Positions 26,651-34,625 of a stretch of 64,000 nt of DNA are shown here, piece after piece. Every line of letters begins with the position of its first letter. Within the stretch, counting starts at the first letter, position 1. Below the pieces are notes generated by a model. It saw only the letters and a program-made list of their open reading frames with translations. It did no database searches and was not told the DNA's origin. The position numbers were made by a program, and so were the translations under genes. This DNA is from JAKACA01 sp963769255 (GTDB taxonomy: Bacteria; Actinomycetota; Acidimicrobiia; Acidimicrobiales; Bog-793): positions 1 to 64,000 of the forward strand of contig CAVYKV010000002.1 in NCBI GenBank assembly GCA_963769255.1, given 5' to 3'.

Positions 26651-27364
26651 GTGCACCCGAAGACCGCCGGGCAGAAGCGATACGCCGAGGCCATCGGCGA
26701 GAACGTCATCACCTTCGGCATCGGGCCGGCCGGCACCGGCAAGTCCTACCTGGCCGTCGCCCTCGCCGTGCAGGCGCTGCAAGCCAAGCAGGTGAGCCGG
26801 ATCATCCTGACGCGGCCGGCCGTCGAGGCGGGAGAGCGGCTGGGCTTCCTCCCCGGCGACCTCCTCGCCAAGGTCGACCCGTACCTGCGCCCGCTCTACG
26901 ACGCCCTTTACGACATGCTCGAGCCGGAGGGCACGCAGCGCCTCATGGAGCGCGGCACCATCGAGGTGGCACCCCTCGCCTACATGCGGGGCCGCACGCT
27001 CAACTCCAGCTTCGTCATCCTCGACGAGGCGCAGAACACGACCCCCGAGCAGATGAAGATGTTCCTCACGAGAGTGGGCTTCGGGACGAGAGTCGTCGTG
27101 AACGGCGACGCCACGCAGGTCGACATCCCGGGCGGCCGCTCCGGGCTCCTCGGGCTCGAGCCCATCCTCGGCGGCATCGAGGGCGTAGCCTTCGTCCATC
27201 TCACCCAAGCAGACGTCGTCCGTCACCGAATCGTCCGCGAGATCGTCAACGCCTACGACCGCTACGCCGCCGCCCAGGCCGGGATCACCATCCCCGGCAA
27301 CCCGTCGCCCGACGACGAGGGACCGGCGGTGGCCGACGCAGGGTCGATCACCCGCCTGAGCTGA
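26651..27364 (+). CDS. phoH: PhoH-like ATPase domain (3' part of frameshifted phoH)
   Basis: 237 residues from GTG 26651. Walker A is GIGPAGTGKSYLA; ILTRPAVEAGERLGFLPGDL, APLAYMRGRTLN, FVILDEAQNTTPEQMKMFL (Walker B) and VVVNGDATQVDIPGG are highly conserved PhoH features. Such ATPases/RNA helicase-like proteins are often beside ybeY and era in ribosome-maturation clusters. As it stands this part could be made alone from the GTG, or the intact protein could be restored by removing one G in 26640-26644. It is 11 bp ahead of ybeY. Confidence 0.9.
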   Translation: MHPKTAGQKRYAEAIGENVITFGIGPAGTGKSYLAVALAVQALQAKQVSRIILTRPAVEAGERLGFLPGDLLAKVDPYLRPLYDALYDMLEPEGTQRLMERGTIEVAPLAYMRGRTLNSSFVILDEAQNTTPEQMKMFLTRVGFGTRVVVNGDATQVDIPGGRSGLLGLEPILGGIEGVAFVHLTQADVVRHRIVREIVNAYDRYAAAQAGITIPGNPSPDDEGPAVADAGSITRLS

Positions 27365-27375
27365 GCACGACCGCC

Positions 27376-27915
27376 GTGCCCATCGACGTGTTCGTGGCAG
27401 ACGAGCAGTCGCAACAGCCGGTCGACGTCAGACGCTGGAGCGAGCTGGCGGAGCGACTGCTCTCCGACCGCGGTCTCGGCGCCGAGGTCGAGCTCAACAT
27501 CCTCTACGTGGACGAGGAGGCGATGGCCTCCCTCAACCACCGCTTCCTCGGCCACGACGGCCCCACCGACGTCCTCTCCTTCCCGATCGAGGACGACGTC
27601 GTGCTGCCCGCCGGCCCCGCCGGCACCGTGGCGCCGGGCGAGGGCGGTCCCGGTCGACGCGACGACGACGGGGAGGACGAGACGCCCGGCCCCGGCATCC
27701 CCCTCCTGCTAGGCGACGTCGTCATCTGCCCGCAGGTGGCCGCCCGCAACGCCCTCGAGCATGCCGGCAGCTACGACGACGAGCTCGCCCTCCTCCTCGT
27801 GCACGGCATCTTGCACCTCCTCGGGATGGACCACGAGGACGAGGTCGAGGCCGTCGCCATGGAAACCCTCGAGCAGGACCTCCTTCGCCGCCACTACCGG
27901 GAGCCGGCGCCGTGA
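27376..27915 (+). CDS. ybeY: Endoribonuclease YbeY (16S rRNA maturation)
   Basis: 179 residues from GTG 27376. The zinc site H-G-x-L-H-x5-H is seen in HGILHLLGMDHEDE, and LNHRFLGHDGPTDVLSFPIE is the usual N-terminal motif. An acidic, Gly/Pro-rich insert (about residues 77-108) is longer than in E. coli YbeY. YbeY is a metal-dependent RNase in 16S 3'-end processing and ribosome quality control. The stop overlaps the next start as GTGA. A chance open frame joins this gene to the phoH N-terminus; that 527-residue chimera should not be annotated. Confidence 0.93.
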   Translation: MPIDVFVADEQSQQPVDVRRWSELAERLLSDRGLGAEVELNILYVDEEAMASLNHRFLGHDGPTDVLSFPIEDDVVLPAGPAGTVAPGEGGPGRRDDDGEDETPGPGIPLLLGDVVICPQVAARNALEHAGSYDDELALLLVHGILHLLGMDHEDEVEAVAMETLEQDLLRRHYREPAP

Positions 27916-29285
27916 GCGACCTCGCCACCATCCACTGGAGCACCGGGGACAGCTGGATCCTCCTCGCCGTCGCCGCCCTCATCGCCGCCTCCGCCATCCT
28001 CGCCCTCGCCGAGACGGGTCTCACGCGGACCTCGAGGGCACGGGCCAAGGCGCTGGAGGACGCCGGCGCCCGCGGTGGCCGCTCGCTCCGCCGCCTCGTC
28101 GAGCAGCCCGAGCGCTTCCTCGCCCCCGTCCTCCTCCTCGTGCTGCTCTGCCAGCTCGTCGCCGCCACCCTCGTCGGCGTCGTCGCCGCCCATGTCTTCG
28201 GCGCCCTCGGTGTCGCCGTGGCGACGGCCTTCGAGGTCATTGTGATCTTCCTCTTCGGTGAGGCGATACCGAAGCAGTGGGCCGTGCGCCACGCCGACCG
28301 CGCCGCCCTCATGGCGGCCCCGCTCGTCGCCTCCTTCGTTCGCTTCCCGCCGGTGCGGATGATCTCGTCCGGCCTCATCGGCATCGCCCGCTTCCTCACG
28401 CCGGGCGGGCGGACGCCCAGCACGTCCGGCGAGATGACCGAGTCGGAGCTGCTCGCCTTCACCGACGTCGCCGTCGAGGAGTCGGCGATCGAGAGCGAGG
28501 AGCGCACCTTCATCCGCTCCGTGATCGAGTTCGGCGACACGATCGTGCGCGAGGTCATGGTCCCGCGCCCCGACATCGTCGCCTTCGAGGGCACCGCCGT
28601 GGCCGAACAGGTGCTGGAGGACGCCATCACCGCCGGTTACAGCCGGCTGCCGGTCTACGAGGAGAACATCGACCACGTCGTCGGCATCGCCTTCACGAAG
28701 GACCTCGTGCTCGCCCTCCGCCGCGGGCAGGGGGAGCGTCCCGTGGCGGAGATCGCCCGCGTCGCCCACTTCGTACCCGAGACGAAACGCGTCGCCCCCC
28801 TCCTGCGCGAGATGCAGCGCGAGCGCTTCCACCTCGCCGTCGTCGTCGACGAGTACGGCGGCACGGCCGGGATCGTCTCGCTGGAGGATCTCATCGAGGA
28901 GCTCGTCGGCGAGATCTCCGACGAGTACGACGTCGTGGAGCCGACCGTCGTCCGCCTCGAGGACGGCCGCTACCGCGTGCCGAGCATCATGCCGGTCGAC
29001 GAGGTGAACGAGAACCTCGGCACCGACCTGCCCGTGAGCGACGACTGGGACACGATGGGCGGTCTCGTCATGGCGCAGGCCGGCCGCATCCCGGGCGAGG
29101 GCGAGGCCGTCGAGGTGGACGGCTACCGGCTCGTCGCCGGCAACGTCTCCGGGCAGCGCATCGGGACCGTCACCGTCGAGGCGATCGACGGGCAGCCCCC
29201 CATCCAACCGAACGAGAACGAGCGCGCCGGCACGTCCCCCCCTGACGAGGCGACGGTGCCGAGCGGGGACGACCGGGCGGGATGA
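27912..29285 (+). CDS. CNNM/CorC-type transmembrane CBS-domain protein
   Basis: 457 residues. A DUF21/CNNM membrane domain (about 1-180; AETGLTRTSRARAKALE, FGEAIPKQWAVR) is followed by two CBS domains (about 200-325; VMVPRPDIVAFEG, YSRLPVYEENIDHVVG, VVVDEYGGTAGIVSLEDL) and a CorC/HlyC domain (about 340-425). These proteins are linked to Mg2+/Co2+ efflux or tolerance; the hemolysin label is historical. It sits between ybeY and era with GTGA and ATGA overlaps. Confidence 0.92.
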   Translation: MSDLATIHWSTGDSWILLAVAALIAASAILALAETGLTRTSRARAKALEDAGARGGRSLRRLVEQPERFLAPVLLLVLLCQLVAATLVGVVAAHVFGALGVAVATAFEVIVIFLFGEAIPKQWAVRHADRAALMAAPLVASFVRFPPVRMISSGLIGIARFLTPGGRTPSTSGEMTESELLAFTDVAVEESAIESEERTFIRSVIEFGDTIVREVMVPRPDIVAFEGTAVAEQVLEDAITAGYSRLPVYEENIDHVVGIAFTKDLVLALRRGQGERPVAEIARVAHFVPETKRVAPLLREMQRERFHLAVVVDEYGGTAGIVSLEDLIEELVGEISDEYDVVEPTVVRLEDGRYRVPSIMPVDEVNENLGTDLPVSDDWDTMGGLVMAQAGRIPGEGEAVEVDGYRLVAGNVSGQRIGTVTVEAIDGQPPIQPNENERAGTSPPDEATVPSGDDRAG

Positions 29286-30187
29286 GTGACGCAGACGTCG
29301 GGTCCGGGCGGGCCCTGGACGGCGTCGAGGAGCCGCCCGGCTTCCGCTCCGGGCTCGTGGCGCTCCTCGGGCGGCCGAACGTCGGCAAGTCGACGCTCCT
29401 CAACCAGATCATCGGCACCAAGGTCGCCATCACGGCCTCCGTCCCCCACACGACACGCACCCGCGTGCGGGGCGTCCTCGACCGGGAGGACGCCCAGGTC
29501 GTGTTCGTCGACACGCCCGGCATCCACAAGCCGCGCACGGCCCTCGGCTCCCGCCTCAACGCCACGGCCTCCCACACCATCGGCGACGTCGACGTCTGCG
29601 TGCTCGTGCTCGAGGCGAACGCCGCCATCGGCGCCGGCGACCGCTTCATCGCCGAGCGCCTGCCGGCACGCACGATCGTGGCCCTCAACAAGACGGACCG
29701 GGCGACCCGCCCGGGCATCCTGCAGCACCTGGCGACGGCAGCCGCCGATCTCGGCCTCGAGGACGCCGAGTACTTTCCCATCTCCGCCCGGACCGGCAAG
29801 GGTGTCCCGGCCCTCGTCGAGCATCTCGTCAGCCGCCTGCCAGAAGGTCCCCGCTACTTCCCACGCGACACGGTCACGGACGTGCCGGAGGCGTTCTTCG
29901 TCGCCGAGCTCGTGCGCGAGCAGCTGCTCCGGCACGCCGAGGAGGAGCTGCCGCACTCCATCGCCTGCCGGGTGACCGAGTGGGAGTGGCCGCGCATCCG
30001 CTGCGAGATCGTCGTGGAGCGGGACTCCCAGAAGGGCATCGTCATCGGGAAGGGGGGCTCGGTCCTGAAGGCGGTCGGGACGGCCGTCCGACAGCAGCTC
30101 GCCCCGGGCGCCTACATCGAGCTCTTCGTGACGGTGGAGAAGTCCTGGCAACGCCGTCCCGAGCTCATCGAGCGCCTCGGGTACTGA
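29282..30187 (+). CDS. era: GTPase Era
   Basis: 301 residues, ATG overlapping the previous stop. G1 GRPNVGKST, switch II DTPGIHKP and G4 NKTD mark the GTPase; the C-terminal KH domain includes IVVERDSQKGIVIGKGG. Era binds the 3' end of 16S rRNA and helps 30S maturation, working with YbeY encoded in the same operon. RecO commonly follows era in Actinobacteria, but here an unrelated Rieske protein follows after 47 bp. Confidence 0.96.
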   Translation: MSDADVGSGRALDGVEEPPGFRSGLVALLGRPNVGKSTLLNQIIGTKVAITASVPHTTRTRVRGVLDREDAQVVFVDTPGIHKPRTALGSRLNATASHTIGDVDVCVLVLEANAAIGAGDRFIAERLPARTIVALNKTDRATRPGILQHLATAAADLGLEDAEYFPISARTGKGVPALVEHLVSRLPEGPRYFPRDTVTDVPEAFFVAELVREQLLRHAEEELPHSIACRVTEWEWPRIRCEIVVERDSQKGIVIGKGGSVLKAVGTAVRQQLAPGAYIELFVTVEKSWQRRPELIERLGY

Positions 30188-30234
30188 CTATTTTAGCAAC
30201 AACTCCCTTGCTCTAATGCCTCCTGCTGCGTAGG

Positions 30235-31998
30235 GTGAGCGACATGACAGAGTCCGCATCGGTCCGTGTCGGCACGCTGACGGAACTGGCCGAGCAGGGG
30301 TGCCTCACCGCCAAGCTCGGCAACCGCCCGGTCTGCGTCTTCTACGACGAAGGTCACGTGTACGCCGTGGAGGACCGCTGCCCGCACATGGGTTTCCCGC
30401 TGCGGCGGGGAACCGTGCAAGGCGGGTTGCTGACGTGCCATTGGCACCATGCCCGTTTCGACCTCGCCTCCGGCGGCACGCTCGACCCCTTCGCCGACGA
30501 CGTCCCGTCCTTTCCCGTGGAGGTTCGCGAGGGCGAGGTGCACGTCCTGCAGCCGGTGGCGGAGGACCGTGTCGCCCATCACTTCCGCCGGCTCGACGAG
30601 GGGCTCGAGCAGGGCATCACGCTCGTCATCGCCAAGGCCGTCCTCGGCCTCCTCGAGGCCGGTGTGGAGCCGGAGGGGATCGTGGGAGCAGGGGTGGGTT
30701 TCGGGACGAAATACCGCGGCGAGGGCTGGGGTCCCGGCCTCACCGTCCTCGTGGCCATGGCGAACGTCCTGCCGTCGCTCGACGAGGCGGACCGCACGCT
30801 CGCCCTCGTGCACGGGCTCGCCTTCCTCTCGGGCGACACGACAGGTCGGGCGCCCCGCTTCCCCCTTTCCGCCCTCGAGTCCGGGCCGCCCGTGGAGCGG
30901 CTCGCCGCCTGGTACCGGCGCTTCATCGACACGCGTTCGGGCGACGCCGCCGAACGCTGCCTCGCCACCTCCGTCGCCGCCGGCTACGAGGCGCCGTCGA
31001 TCGCCAGCTTCATGTCGGCGGCCGTCACGGACCACGTCTTCATCGACGAGGGGCACACCATCGACTTCACGAACAAGGCCTTCGAGTGCCTGGCACACGT
31101 CGGCTGGGAGCGGGCGGAGGAGGTGCTGACGACCCTCGTGCACCAGACGGCCTCGGCCCAGCGCCACGAGGAGGAGTCGGCCTGGCGACACCCGGTCGAC
31201 CTGACCGTGCTGCTGGCCGCCTCGGCCACGGAGGAGGCGCTGGCGGCCCGCCTGGCGGGGGTCGAGCCTGGCAACGGCAACGTCGCCTTCACCGACAAGG
31301 ACGTGGACGCCCTCGCCTGGACCGTCCTTGCCGACGACCCGGCCGCCGTCGTGTCCGAACTGGACGGCGCCCTCTCGGCGGGGGCGAACGCCGAGCAGCT
31401 GGCCCGTGCCGTCGCCTACGCGGCAGCGCTTCGCATCGTGCGCTTCCACATCCAAAACGACCACGGCGACTGGAACGAGGTCCACCACGCCTTCACGGCC
31501 GCCAACGCCGTCCACCAGTCGGTGGTGCGGGCCCCGTCGGTCGAGCTGCTGCGCGGCGTGTACCAAGGGGCGCTGCGCGTGTACCTTGACCGCTTCCTCA
31601 ACGTCCCGGCCGCCCGGCGGCCGACGGACGGCCCGCCGGCGGAGCTGTCCGCCCTGCAGGCGTGCTGGGACCGGGAGGGGGGCGTCGACGAGGCGGGCCA
31701 GATCGCCTACCGCTTCCTCGCCTCCGGCGGCTCCGAGCGTGACCTCGTCGCCGCCCTCGGCAAGGCCCTCCTGACCGAGGACGCCCAGTTCCACTGGTTC
31801 CAGATCTACGAGGCGGCCGTTCGCCAGGCGGCCGCCTGGCCGGCGGGCAGCGAGCAGAGCCGGCTCATCCTCGTCGGATGCGCCCGCTTCCTGGCGGCCC
31901 ACACGCCCACGCGGCGGGAGCGCTCCCATGTCGTTCGCATCGCCACCCGGCTGCGGCGCGGCGAGCCGCTCTACGAGGAGGACGAGGAGGCGTCGTGA
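30235..31998 (+). CDS. Rieske [2Fe-2S] domain fused to an unrecognised helical domain
   Basis: 587 residues; GTG 30235 or ATG 30244. Residues 8-105 are a Rieske ferredoxin fold with C49-P-H51 and C68-x-x-H71, the four ligands of a [2Fe-2S] cluster. The remaining about 480 residues are helical and I cannot assign them. They are rich in histidine/acidic pairs, notably FIDEGHTIDFTNKAFE (near 265), FHIQNDHGDWNEVHHAF (near 405) and AVHQ, suggesting a metal or redox centre fed by the Rieske domain. No signal peptide or helix anchor is seen. A questin-oxidase-like fold is one thing to test; I do not claim it. Its stop overlaps the next gene (GTGA). Confidence 0.8.
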   Translation: MSDMTESASVRVGTLTELAEQGCLTAKLGNRPVCVFYDEGHVYAVEDRCPHMGFPLRRGTVQGGLLTCHWHHARFDLASGGTLDPFADDVPSFPVEVREGEVHVLQPVAEDRVAHHFRRLDEGLEQGITLVIAKAVLGLLEAGVEPEGIVGAGVGFGTKYRGEGWGPGLTVLVAMANVLPSLDEADRTLALVHGLAFLSGDTTGRAPRFPLSALESGPPVERLAAWYRRFIDTRSGDAAERCLATSVAAGYEAPSIASFMSAAVTDHVFIDEGHTIDFTNKAFECLAHVGWERAEEVLTTLVHQTASAQRHEEESAWRHPVDLTVLLAASATEEALAARLAGVEPGNGNVAFTDKDVDALAWTVLADDPAAVVSELDGALSAGANAEQLARAVAYAAALRIVRFHIQNDHGDWNEVHHAFTAANAVHQSVVRAPSVELLRGVYQGALRVYLDRFLNVPAARRPTDGPPAELSALQACWDREGGVDEAGQIAYRFLASGGSERDLVAALGKALLTEDAQFHWFQIYEAAVRQAAAWPAGSEQSRLILVGCARFLAAHTPTRRERSHVVRIATRLRRGEPLYEEDEEAS

Positions 31999-32414
31999 GA
32001 GGGCCGGCGGAGCTCGCCTACGAATGGCGCGACGCCCTCGTCGGGCGGGATGCCGACCGCTTCGCCCTGATGTTCAGCGAGGACGGCGTGATGATCGATC
32101 TCGAGCACCGGACCGCCGATCGGGCCAAGCCGCGGCCCCTGCGCGGCCGCGACGACATCCGGGAGACGACGCGGGCCTGGTGCGAATCGGTGGGCGACTT
32201 CCGCTACGTCGTGGACGACGTCGTCGCCGACGGTGACCGGGGGGCCGTGTGCTGGACCTACGAGTGGAAGGCGACCGCCGGGCAGCAGGTGCTCGACGGC
32301 GTCACCTTGCTGTACTGCCGGGACGGCTGCATCACGCGGGCGATGGTCTACTTCGACAGTTACGCCATGCTGTCGGCCGAGGGGCTGGGCGGTCAGCCGG
32401 CGCTGGGCGGTTAG
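31995..32414 (+). CDS. NTF2/SnoaL-like domain protein
   Basis: 139 residues from GTG 31995, overlapping the Rieske gene's stop. The cone-shaped SnoaL-like fold shows in YEWRDALVGRDADRFALMFS, LRGRDDIRETTRAW and a closing beta strand region DGCITRAMVYFDSY. Such small proteins are isomerases, dehydratases or polyketide cyclases, or merely ligand binders. Translational coupling suggests it acts with the Rieske fusion. The last residues (LGGQPALGG) come from a short tandem repeat shared with the convergent helicase gene. Confidence 0.8.
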   Translation: MRGPAELAYEWRDALVGRDADRFALMFSEDGVMIDLEHRTADRAKPRPLRGRDDIRETTRAWCESVGDFRYVVDDVVADGDRGAVCWTYEWKATAGQQVLDGVTLLYCRDGCITRAMVYFDSYAMLSAEGLGGQPALGG

Positions 32415-32438
32415 CCGGGGGCCGGGCGGTCAGCCGGC
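32384..32438. repeat. Three imperfect 18-bp tandem repeats at a convergent stop
   Basis: Copies GCTGGGCGGTCAGCCGGC (32384-32401), GCTGGGCGGTTAGCCGGG (32402-32419) and GCCGGGCGGTCAGCCGGC (32421-32438) lie across the 4-bp overlap between the NTF2-like gene and the helicase gene. The second copy alone has T instead of C at its 11th base, and this change creates both the TAG of the forward gene and the TAA of the reverse gene. Confidence 0.7.
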
Positions 32439-34399
32439 GGCCGCCGCTCCGCCGCCGGCGCGTGCATCGCCTCGAGGAAGGCGACGGCTTCCGCCCGCTC
32501 CCGCGTGCGCCGCATGGGCGGGAGGGCCTTTACGAAGTAGCCCGAGTAGCTGGCGGTCGCCAGGCGAGGGTCGAGCACGGCGACCACGCCCCGGTCGCTC
32601 TCGCTGCGGATGAGGCGCCCCGCCCCCTGGGCGAGCAGCGTCGCCGCCCGGGGGAGGTCGACGAGCCGGAACCCGAGGGCGCCGGCGGCATCGCGCCGTG
32701 CCGCCATGAGGGGCTCGTCCGGCCGGGGGAAGGGCAGGCGGTCGATGACGACGAGCGAGAGAGCAGGCCCGGGCACATCGACGCCCTGCCAGAAACCCAT
32801 CGTGGCGAACAGGCACGATTCCTCCTCGTCGCTGAGGGCCTGCAGGAGCGCCGGCTTCGGGAGGTCGCCCTGCACGTGCAGCGGCCAGGGAATCCGCGGC
32901 CGCAGCGCTTCGGCCGCCGCCTGCATGGCGCGGTAGCTCGTGAAGAGTGCCAAGGTGCGCCCCCCGGCGGCCCGTACGAGCGCCTCAAGCTCGTCGTGCA
33001 GCGCCGTCTCGGCACCCGGCCTCCGCCGGTCCGGCAGGCGGGTGGCGCAATAGAGAAGGCCGTGGCTGCGGTAATCGAAGGGGCTGCCGACGTCCAGCTC
33101 CTCCAGGTGGGCGGGCGGGGCGCCCAGCCGCTCGCCGAGGCCGGGGGCGAGCGTGGCGCTCGTCAGGACGACGGGAACCTCGGCGAAGAGCTGCTGGGCG
33201 AGAACGCCGCTCACCTCGAGAGGGGCCGACCGGAGGGAGGGCCGGTCGCCGCCCGCCACCCAGACGACCTCGGCGCCTCCGCTGTCGACGAGGCACGATT
33301 CGAGCTCCTCCCGGCAGCGCTCCACGGCGAGGAGGGAGCGCAGCGCCGGCTGGCCCTCCTCCCCGGCCGCCCCCGCCGCGGCGGCGGGATCCGCCGACCG
33401 CCGAAGCGCCCGCTCGAGCTCCTGCAGGCGGGAGACCGCCAGGTTCGCCACCGGGCCGACCTCGGGACCGAGCCCGGGCGGCAGCCGCGTATCGGCCGCC
33501 TGCTCCAGTGCCTGCTCGAAACGGACCGCCACCGCCAGCACCGCATCGACCGCCTCGCCCGAGCGCAGGGCTGATCGGGCGCCGGCGGCGACCCCCCGCA
33601 GCCGACCCGGGCTCACGTCGACGCCGAGGCACCCGGCGAGAACGTCCTCCAGCTCGTGCGCCTCGTCGACGACGACGGCTTCGTGCTCCGGGAGCACGGA
33701 ACCACCGCTGCGCAGGTCGGCGCCGAGGAGATGGAGGTTGACGATGACGACGTCGGCCTGGGCGGCCTTGGCGCGGGCCCGCTCGACGAAGCAGTCGGCG
33801 CCCGACGGGCAGCGATGAGCGCCCGGGCACTCGTCCGCCGACACGCTGACGGCCGACCAGGCGGCGGGCTGAGGCTCGAAGCTCAGCTCCGCCCGATCGC
33901 CGGTCGGCGTCTCGCCCGACCACTCGACGAGCTTCACGACCTGGGCACCCACCCGCCCGCGGCGCCCCGACCGGCTCTCACCGACGCCCTCCAGCGTCGC
34001 CTGCCGGCCCGTCTCCTCCATCTCGGCCAGGCGCTGGCGGCAGAGGTAGTTGGAGCGCCCCTTCAGGACGGCCCAACGGACGGCGCGGCCGATTCGGGCC
34101 GTTCGCGCCACGAGCGGCATGTCCTTCGTCGCAAGCTGGTCCTGCAGGGCCTTCGTGGCCGTGGCGACGACCACCCGCTTGCCCGAGAGCACGGCGGGCA
34201 CGAGGTAGGCGAACGACTTCCCCGTTCCCGTCCCGGCCGTCACGGCGACGTGCGAGGGCCCTCCGACGCCGTCCTCCTTGCTCGTGGCGAGGCAGCGGGC
34301 GACCGCCTCCGCCATGGCGCTCTGGCCTTCTCGCACCTGTCCTGCCGGCAACGCCGCCACCACCCGCCCGAGGTGGTCGGTGACGGTCGGCCCGGGCAC
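32411..34399 (-). CDS. dinG: DinG/XPD-type ATP-dependent DNA helicase
   Basis: 662 residues. Walker A is TAGTGTGKSFAYLVP; motif II is VVDEAHELED. An Fe-S cluster is predicted from four cysteines: one in SNYLCRQRL and three in ECPGAHRCPSGADCF, as in DinG/XPD. C-terminal helicase motifs include LFTSYRAMQ, FATMGFWQGVDVPG and QGAGRLIRS. These 5'-3' helicases resolve R-loops and damaged or structured DNA. The 203-bp gap upstream shows no LexA-like box. It converges with the NTF2-like gene with a 4-bp overlap. Confidence 0.92.
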   Translation of the reverse strand: MPGPTVTDHLGRVVAALPAGQVREGQSAMAEAVARCLATSKEDGVGGPSHVAVTAGTGTGKSFAYLVPAVLSGKRVVVATATKALQDQLATKDMPLVARTARIGRAVRWAVLKGRSNYLCRQRLAEMEETGRQATLEGVGESRSGRRGRVGAQVVKLVEWSGETPTGDRAELSFEPQPAAWSAVSVSADECPGAHRCPSGADCFVERARAKAAQADVVIVNLHLLGADLRSGGSVLPEHEAVVVDEAHELEDVLAGCLGVDVSPGRLRGVAAGARSALRSGEAVDAVLAVAVRFEQALEQAADTRLPPGLGPEVGPVANLAVSRLQELERALRRSADPAAAAGAAGEEGQPALRSLLAVERCREELESCLVDSGGAEVVWVAGGDRPSLRSAPLEVSGVLAQQLFAEVPVVLTSATLAPGLGERLGAPPAHLEELDVGSPFDYRSHGLLYCATRLPDRRRPGAETALHDELEALVRAAGGRTLALFTSYRAMQAAAEALRPRIPWPLHVQGDLPKPALLQALSDEEESCLFATMGFWQGVDVPGPALSLVVIDRLPFPRPDEPLMAARRDAAGALGFRLVDLPRAATLLAQGAGRLIRSESDRGVVAVLDPRLATASYSGYFVKALPPMRRTRERAEAVAFLEAMHAPAAERRPPADRPAPG

Positions 34400-34554
34400 G
34401 CGCCGACCATACCGAGCCGGTGGTGGGCGGGGCGCGGATGGGTCGTCACCGGCACGTACTGTGCGACGAAAGCGTCCGTACAGGGGTCAGTTCGGTCACT
34501 TTGGCAACTCAGTAGCGCCCGAAGCCCCACAACCGGGCGAAAGCGAGCCCGCCG

Positions 34555-34625
34555 GCCGGCCGGCGCTCAGGCGCCGCGCACGAGCCGGCCGGCGCTCAAT
34601 GCTCAGGCACCTCGCACGAGCGGCC
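34555..34625. repeat. Diverged tandem duplication of a gene end including the stop codon
   Basis: 34565-34590 and 34601-34625 are near-identical 26- and 25-bp segments (GCTCAGGC, CGCACGAG and GGCC shared), and the 15-bp GCCGGCCGGCGCTCA occurs at 34555 and 34584. On the minus strand both copies read LVRGA followed by TGA, so the 3' end of the BTAD regulator gene, with its stop, appears duplicated just downstream. Confidence 0.65.

Noticed and set aside
26332..27915. A single 527-residue PhoH-YbeY fusion protein
   Set aside because: The middle part is out-of-frame phoH translation (Arg/His-rich). The true ATPase domain is in another frame, so this is a frameshift artefact.
34400..34602. LexA/SOS box upstream of the DinG-type helicase
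   Set aside because: A loose dyad (GTAC at 34456 and 34478) is present, but nothing matches actinobacterial GAAC-N4-GTTC-type boxes.
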